DNA from: Pedobacter foliorum | GTDB taxonomy: Bacteria > Bacteroidota > Bacteroidia > Sphingobacteriales > Sphingobacteriaceae | Reading direction: 5' to 3' | DNA length: 64,000 nt | NCBI RefSeq assembly: GCF_013266735.1 | Contig: NZ_JABSNU010000003.1 | Span: 434,001-498,000 of the forward strand | In this document: positions 62,124-64,000 of the stretch, piece by piece | Layout of the letters: every line of letters starts with the position of its first letter | Numbering within the stretch: position 1 is the stretch's first letter | Notes under the pieces: model-generated | The model's input: only the letters and a program-made list of their open reading frames with translations | Database searches by the model: none | Told to the model about the DNA's origin: nothing | Position numbers and translations under genes: made by a program

Positions 62124-62618
62124 ATGGAATTAGTAACCCCTACCATAGGATTAGTTTTTTGGACAGCAGTCGCATTTGTTTGCTTATTAATATTGCTTAA
62201 GAAATTTGCATGGAAACCCATTCTTGCTGCTATTCATGAACGTGAGCAATCAATTGATGAAGCTTTAAACAAAGCTGAACTTGCAAAACATGAAATGGCT
62301 CGTTTAACTGCTCAGAATGAGGAGTTGATGAAAGAAGCTCGTGCAGAACGTGATCATATCTTAAAAGAGGCAAAAGCATTAAAAGATAGCATTGTTCATG
62401 AAGCAAAAACACAAGCTCATACTGAAGGCGCTAAATTAATTGAAAAGGCTAAAATTGAAATCGAGAATCAAAAGAAAGCTGCTTTAGCAGAGCTTAAGAG
62501 TCAAGTTTCAAGTTTATCTTTAGAAATTGCTGAGCGTGTATTACGTAGTCAGCTTGAAGATAAAGCAAAACAACAGGATTTAGTTGCTAATCTTTTAAAA
62601 GATGTTGAATTAAACTAA
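62124..62618 (+). CDS. atpF: ATP synthase F0 subunit b
   Basis: 164 residues: one N-terminal helix (TIGLVFWTAVAFVCLLILLKKF), then the characteristic KPILAAIHEREQSIDEALNKAE and a long charged coiled coil of the peripheral stalk. Length is standard. The atpH gene starts 34 bp later, and the spacer from atpE is 92 bp. Confidence 0.95.
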   Translation: MELVTPTIGLVFWTAVAFVCLLILLKKFAWKPILAAIHEREQSIDEALNKAELAKHEMARLTAQNEELMKEARAERDHILKEAKALKDSIVHEAKTQAHTEGAKLIEKAKIEIENQKKAALAELKSQVSSLSLEIAERVLRSQLEDKAKQQDLVANLLKDVELN

Positions 62619-62652
62619 TTTATAGTTTGTTTAGCTAGATATACCAAAGAAA

Positions 62653-63201
62653 ATGTCAGAAAATAAAGCAGCATCGAGATACGCCAAATCACTAATAGAT
62701 CTTTCTATTGAGCAAAACGCTTTAGAAGAGATCAAAAATGATATGGTCTTTTTAGAAAAGGTAATTAATGATAATTCTGAATTAGAAGCTATCCTTAAAA
62801 ACCCAATAGTTCCCCTAGATAAAAAAGCAGGGATTTTAGAGAACATATTTGGTGCTAAAGTTCATAAGGTTACAACTGCCTTTATGAAATTGCTTGTAAG
62901 CAAAGGTCGTTCTTCGATTTTATTTGATACAACAAAATCTTTTATTGCACAATACAATGCAATTAAAGGTATTGTTACAGCAGAGGTAACTTCTGCAGTT
63001 GAACTTACACCTGCAAGCAGAGCTGAAATCATAGCTATTGTTAAAAAGGAAATAGGAGCTAATGAAGTTGTTGTTAAAGAAAAAGTTAATGACAAACTAA
63101 TTGGTGGTTTTATTTTAAAAGTTGGAGATAAACAATTTGATGCAAGTATTTCAAGTGGTTTAAGTAAACTTAAAAAAGAATTTACTCTGGGGATTGTTTA
63201 A
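62653..63201 (+). CDS. atpH: ATP synthase F1 subunit delta
   Basis: 182 residues, soluble, mostly helical. The family pattern is visible in RYAKSLIDLSIEQNALEEIK, LKNPIVPLDKKAGIL, IVTAEVTSAVELT and the C-terminal VNDKLIGGFILKVGDKQFDAS. It connects the peripheral stalk to the top of F1. It is followed by atpA after 62 bp. Confidence 0.94.
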   Translation: MSENKAASRYAKSLIDLSIEQNALEEIKNDMVFLEKVINDNSELEAILKNPIVPLDKKAGILENIFGAKVHKVTTAFMKLLVSKGRSSILFDTTKSFIAQYNAIKGIVTAEVTSAVELTPASRAEIIAIVKKEIGANEVVVKEKVNDKLIGGFILKVGDKQFDASISSGLSKLKKEFTLGIV

Positions 63202-63263
63202 TCCTGAGATGATATAACAAGAGATAACATATACTGAATTTACAAAAGAAATAATATAAAATT

Positions 63264-64000
63264 ATGGTAGAGGTAAGACCAGACGAAGTATCGGCAATTA
63301 TCAGGCAACAATTGGCGGGCTTCAAATCAGAAGCAGAACTTGAAGAAGTTGGCACCGTATTGCAGGTGGGTGATGGTATTGCCCGTGTTTATGGTTTAAC
63401 TAAAGTTCAATCGGGCGAATTAGTTGAATTTGAAACCGGCTTGCAAGGTATTGTTTTGAACCTTGAAGAAGATAATGTTGGTGTGGTTCTATTGGGCCCT
63501 TCAGACAAAATCAAAGAAGGTGATACTATTAAACGTACTAAAAAAATTGCCTCTATTAAAGTTGGTGAAGGTATGTTAGGTCGTGTTGTTAACACACTTG
63601 GCGAGCCAATCGACGGTAAAGGTCCTATTTTAGGAGAGACTTATGAAATGCCGATTGAACGTAAAGCACCTGGTGTAATTTATCGTCAGCCGGTAACTGA
63701 GCCTTTACAAACTGGTATTAAAGCTATCGATGGGATGATTCCTATTGGCCGTGGTCAACGTGAGCTTGTTATTGGCGATCGTCAGATTGGTAAAACAGCT
63801 GTATGTATTGATACCATTATCAATCAAAAAGAATTTTATGAAGCAGGTAACCCTGTATTCTGTATATATGTAGCTTGCGGTCAAAAAGCAAGTACTGTAG
63901 CAAACATTGTACGTACTCTTGAAGAGAACGGTGCAATGCCATATACAGTAGTTGTTGCTGCTTCTGCTGCCGAACCTGCTCCATTGCAGTTTTATGCTCC
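63264..64000 (+). CDS. atpA: ATP synthase F1 subunit alpha (3' partial)
   Basis: Starts at the ATG giving [20 protein letters not shown] and runs off the window after about 245 codons. The N-terminal beta barrel, the [15 protein letters not shown] segment and the P-loop [15 protein letters not shown] (Walker A) are present, as is [20 protein letters not shown]. Subunit alpha is the non-catalytic nucleotide-binding subunit of F1. Last gene of the visible operon; atpG is expected next but is outside the window. Confidence 0.97.
   Translation, partial: MVEVRPDEVSAIIRQQLAGFKSEAELEEVGTVLQVGDGIARVYGLTKVQSGELVEFETGLQGIVLNLEEDNVGVVLLGPSDKIKEGDTIKRTKKIASIKVGEGMLGRVVNTLGEPIDGKGPILGETYEMPIERKAPGVIYRQPVTEPLQTGIKAIDGMIPIGRGQRELVIGDRQIGKTAVCIDTIINQKEFYEAGNPVFCIYVACGQKASTVANIVRTLEENGAMPYTVVVAASAAEPAPLQFYA

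Overview
This AT-rich window comes from a member of the Bacteroidota, most likely a Sphingobacteriales/Pedobacter-type aerobe. The evidence is alternative complex III joined to a caa3/aa3-type oxidase, the gldKLMN type IX secretion genes, a SprE/PorW-like lipoprotein, DUF4286/DUF4271/DUF983 neighbours, TAnnTTTG-like -7 boxes and weak Shine-Dalgarno sequences. No rRNA, tRNA, CRISPR array, prophage or intact insertion sequence was seen.

Layout. (1) 1-9121 is a respiratory block: the 3' part of actF, cytochrome oxidase subunits II and I, a terminator, then heme A synthase, heme O synthase, two subunit III genes, subunit IV, a SCO-like protein without any cysteine, and a DUF420 (CtaM-like) protein. 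(2) 9257-14325 holds small conserved genes (DUF983, DUF2461), an OmpA-type lipoprotein, a lone rfbC, DUF4286 and a TPR protein. (3) 14642-18945 is an S9 peptidase-like lipoprotein that has lost its catalytic Ser and His, followed by a histidine kinase and response regulator. (4) 18947-24737, minus strand: UbiA-like membrane protein, metallophosphoesterase, AAA+ ATPase with VWA partner, and a cupin/JmjC-like protein. (5) 24738-25326 is a GC-richer, hairpin-rich gap with one 47-codon ORF. (6) 25327-28467 is a DUF1800/DUF1501 pair. (7) 28530-33147 is a divergent carbohydrate locus (DUF5077/DUF3472 protein and GH2 beta-galactosidase), with LacI-type AAACGTTT palindromes at both ends of the GH2 gene and a 52-bp perfect palindrome at its 3' end. 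(8) 33262-36392: SDR, hemW, and an AbiEii-type toxin-antitoxin pair. (9) 36604-42548 is a second carbohydrate locus with a six-hairpin glycosidase-like protein, a deacetylase-like protein and a GH172 (DUF2961) protein. (10) 42568-46055: a LysR regulator divergent from a TsdA-like diheme cytochrome, a periplasmic DsrE protein and an orphan solute-binding protein. (11) 46353-48120: DUF4271 and hemD. (12) 48289-52986: gldKLMN. (13) 53021-59859, minus strand: uvrC, a class A penicillin-binding protein and the SprE/PorW-like lipoprotein. (14) 59976-64000: start of the ATP synthase operon (atpZ, atpI-like, atpB, atpE, atpF, atpH, partial atpA).

The window begins with electron transport and ends with ATP synthase. 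Between them are the T9SS motor/core genes and two small polysaccharide-use loci, typical of a gliding or surface-active glycan degrader. The least conventional items are the two catalytically stripped proteins (SCO-like and S9-like), the LysR/TsdA-like/DsrE/solute-binding cluster, and the palindromes around the glycosidase genes. Nothing here clearly amounts to a wholly new system; the S9-pseudoenzyme/kinase/regulator unit and the LysR cluster are the best candidates for undescribed biology.
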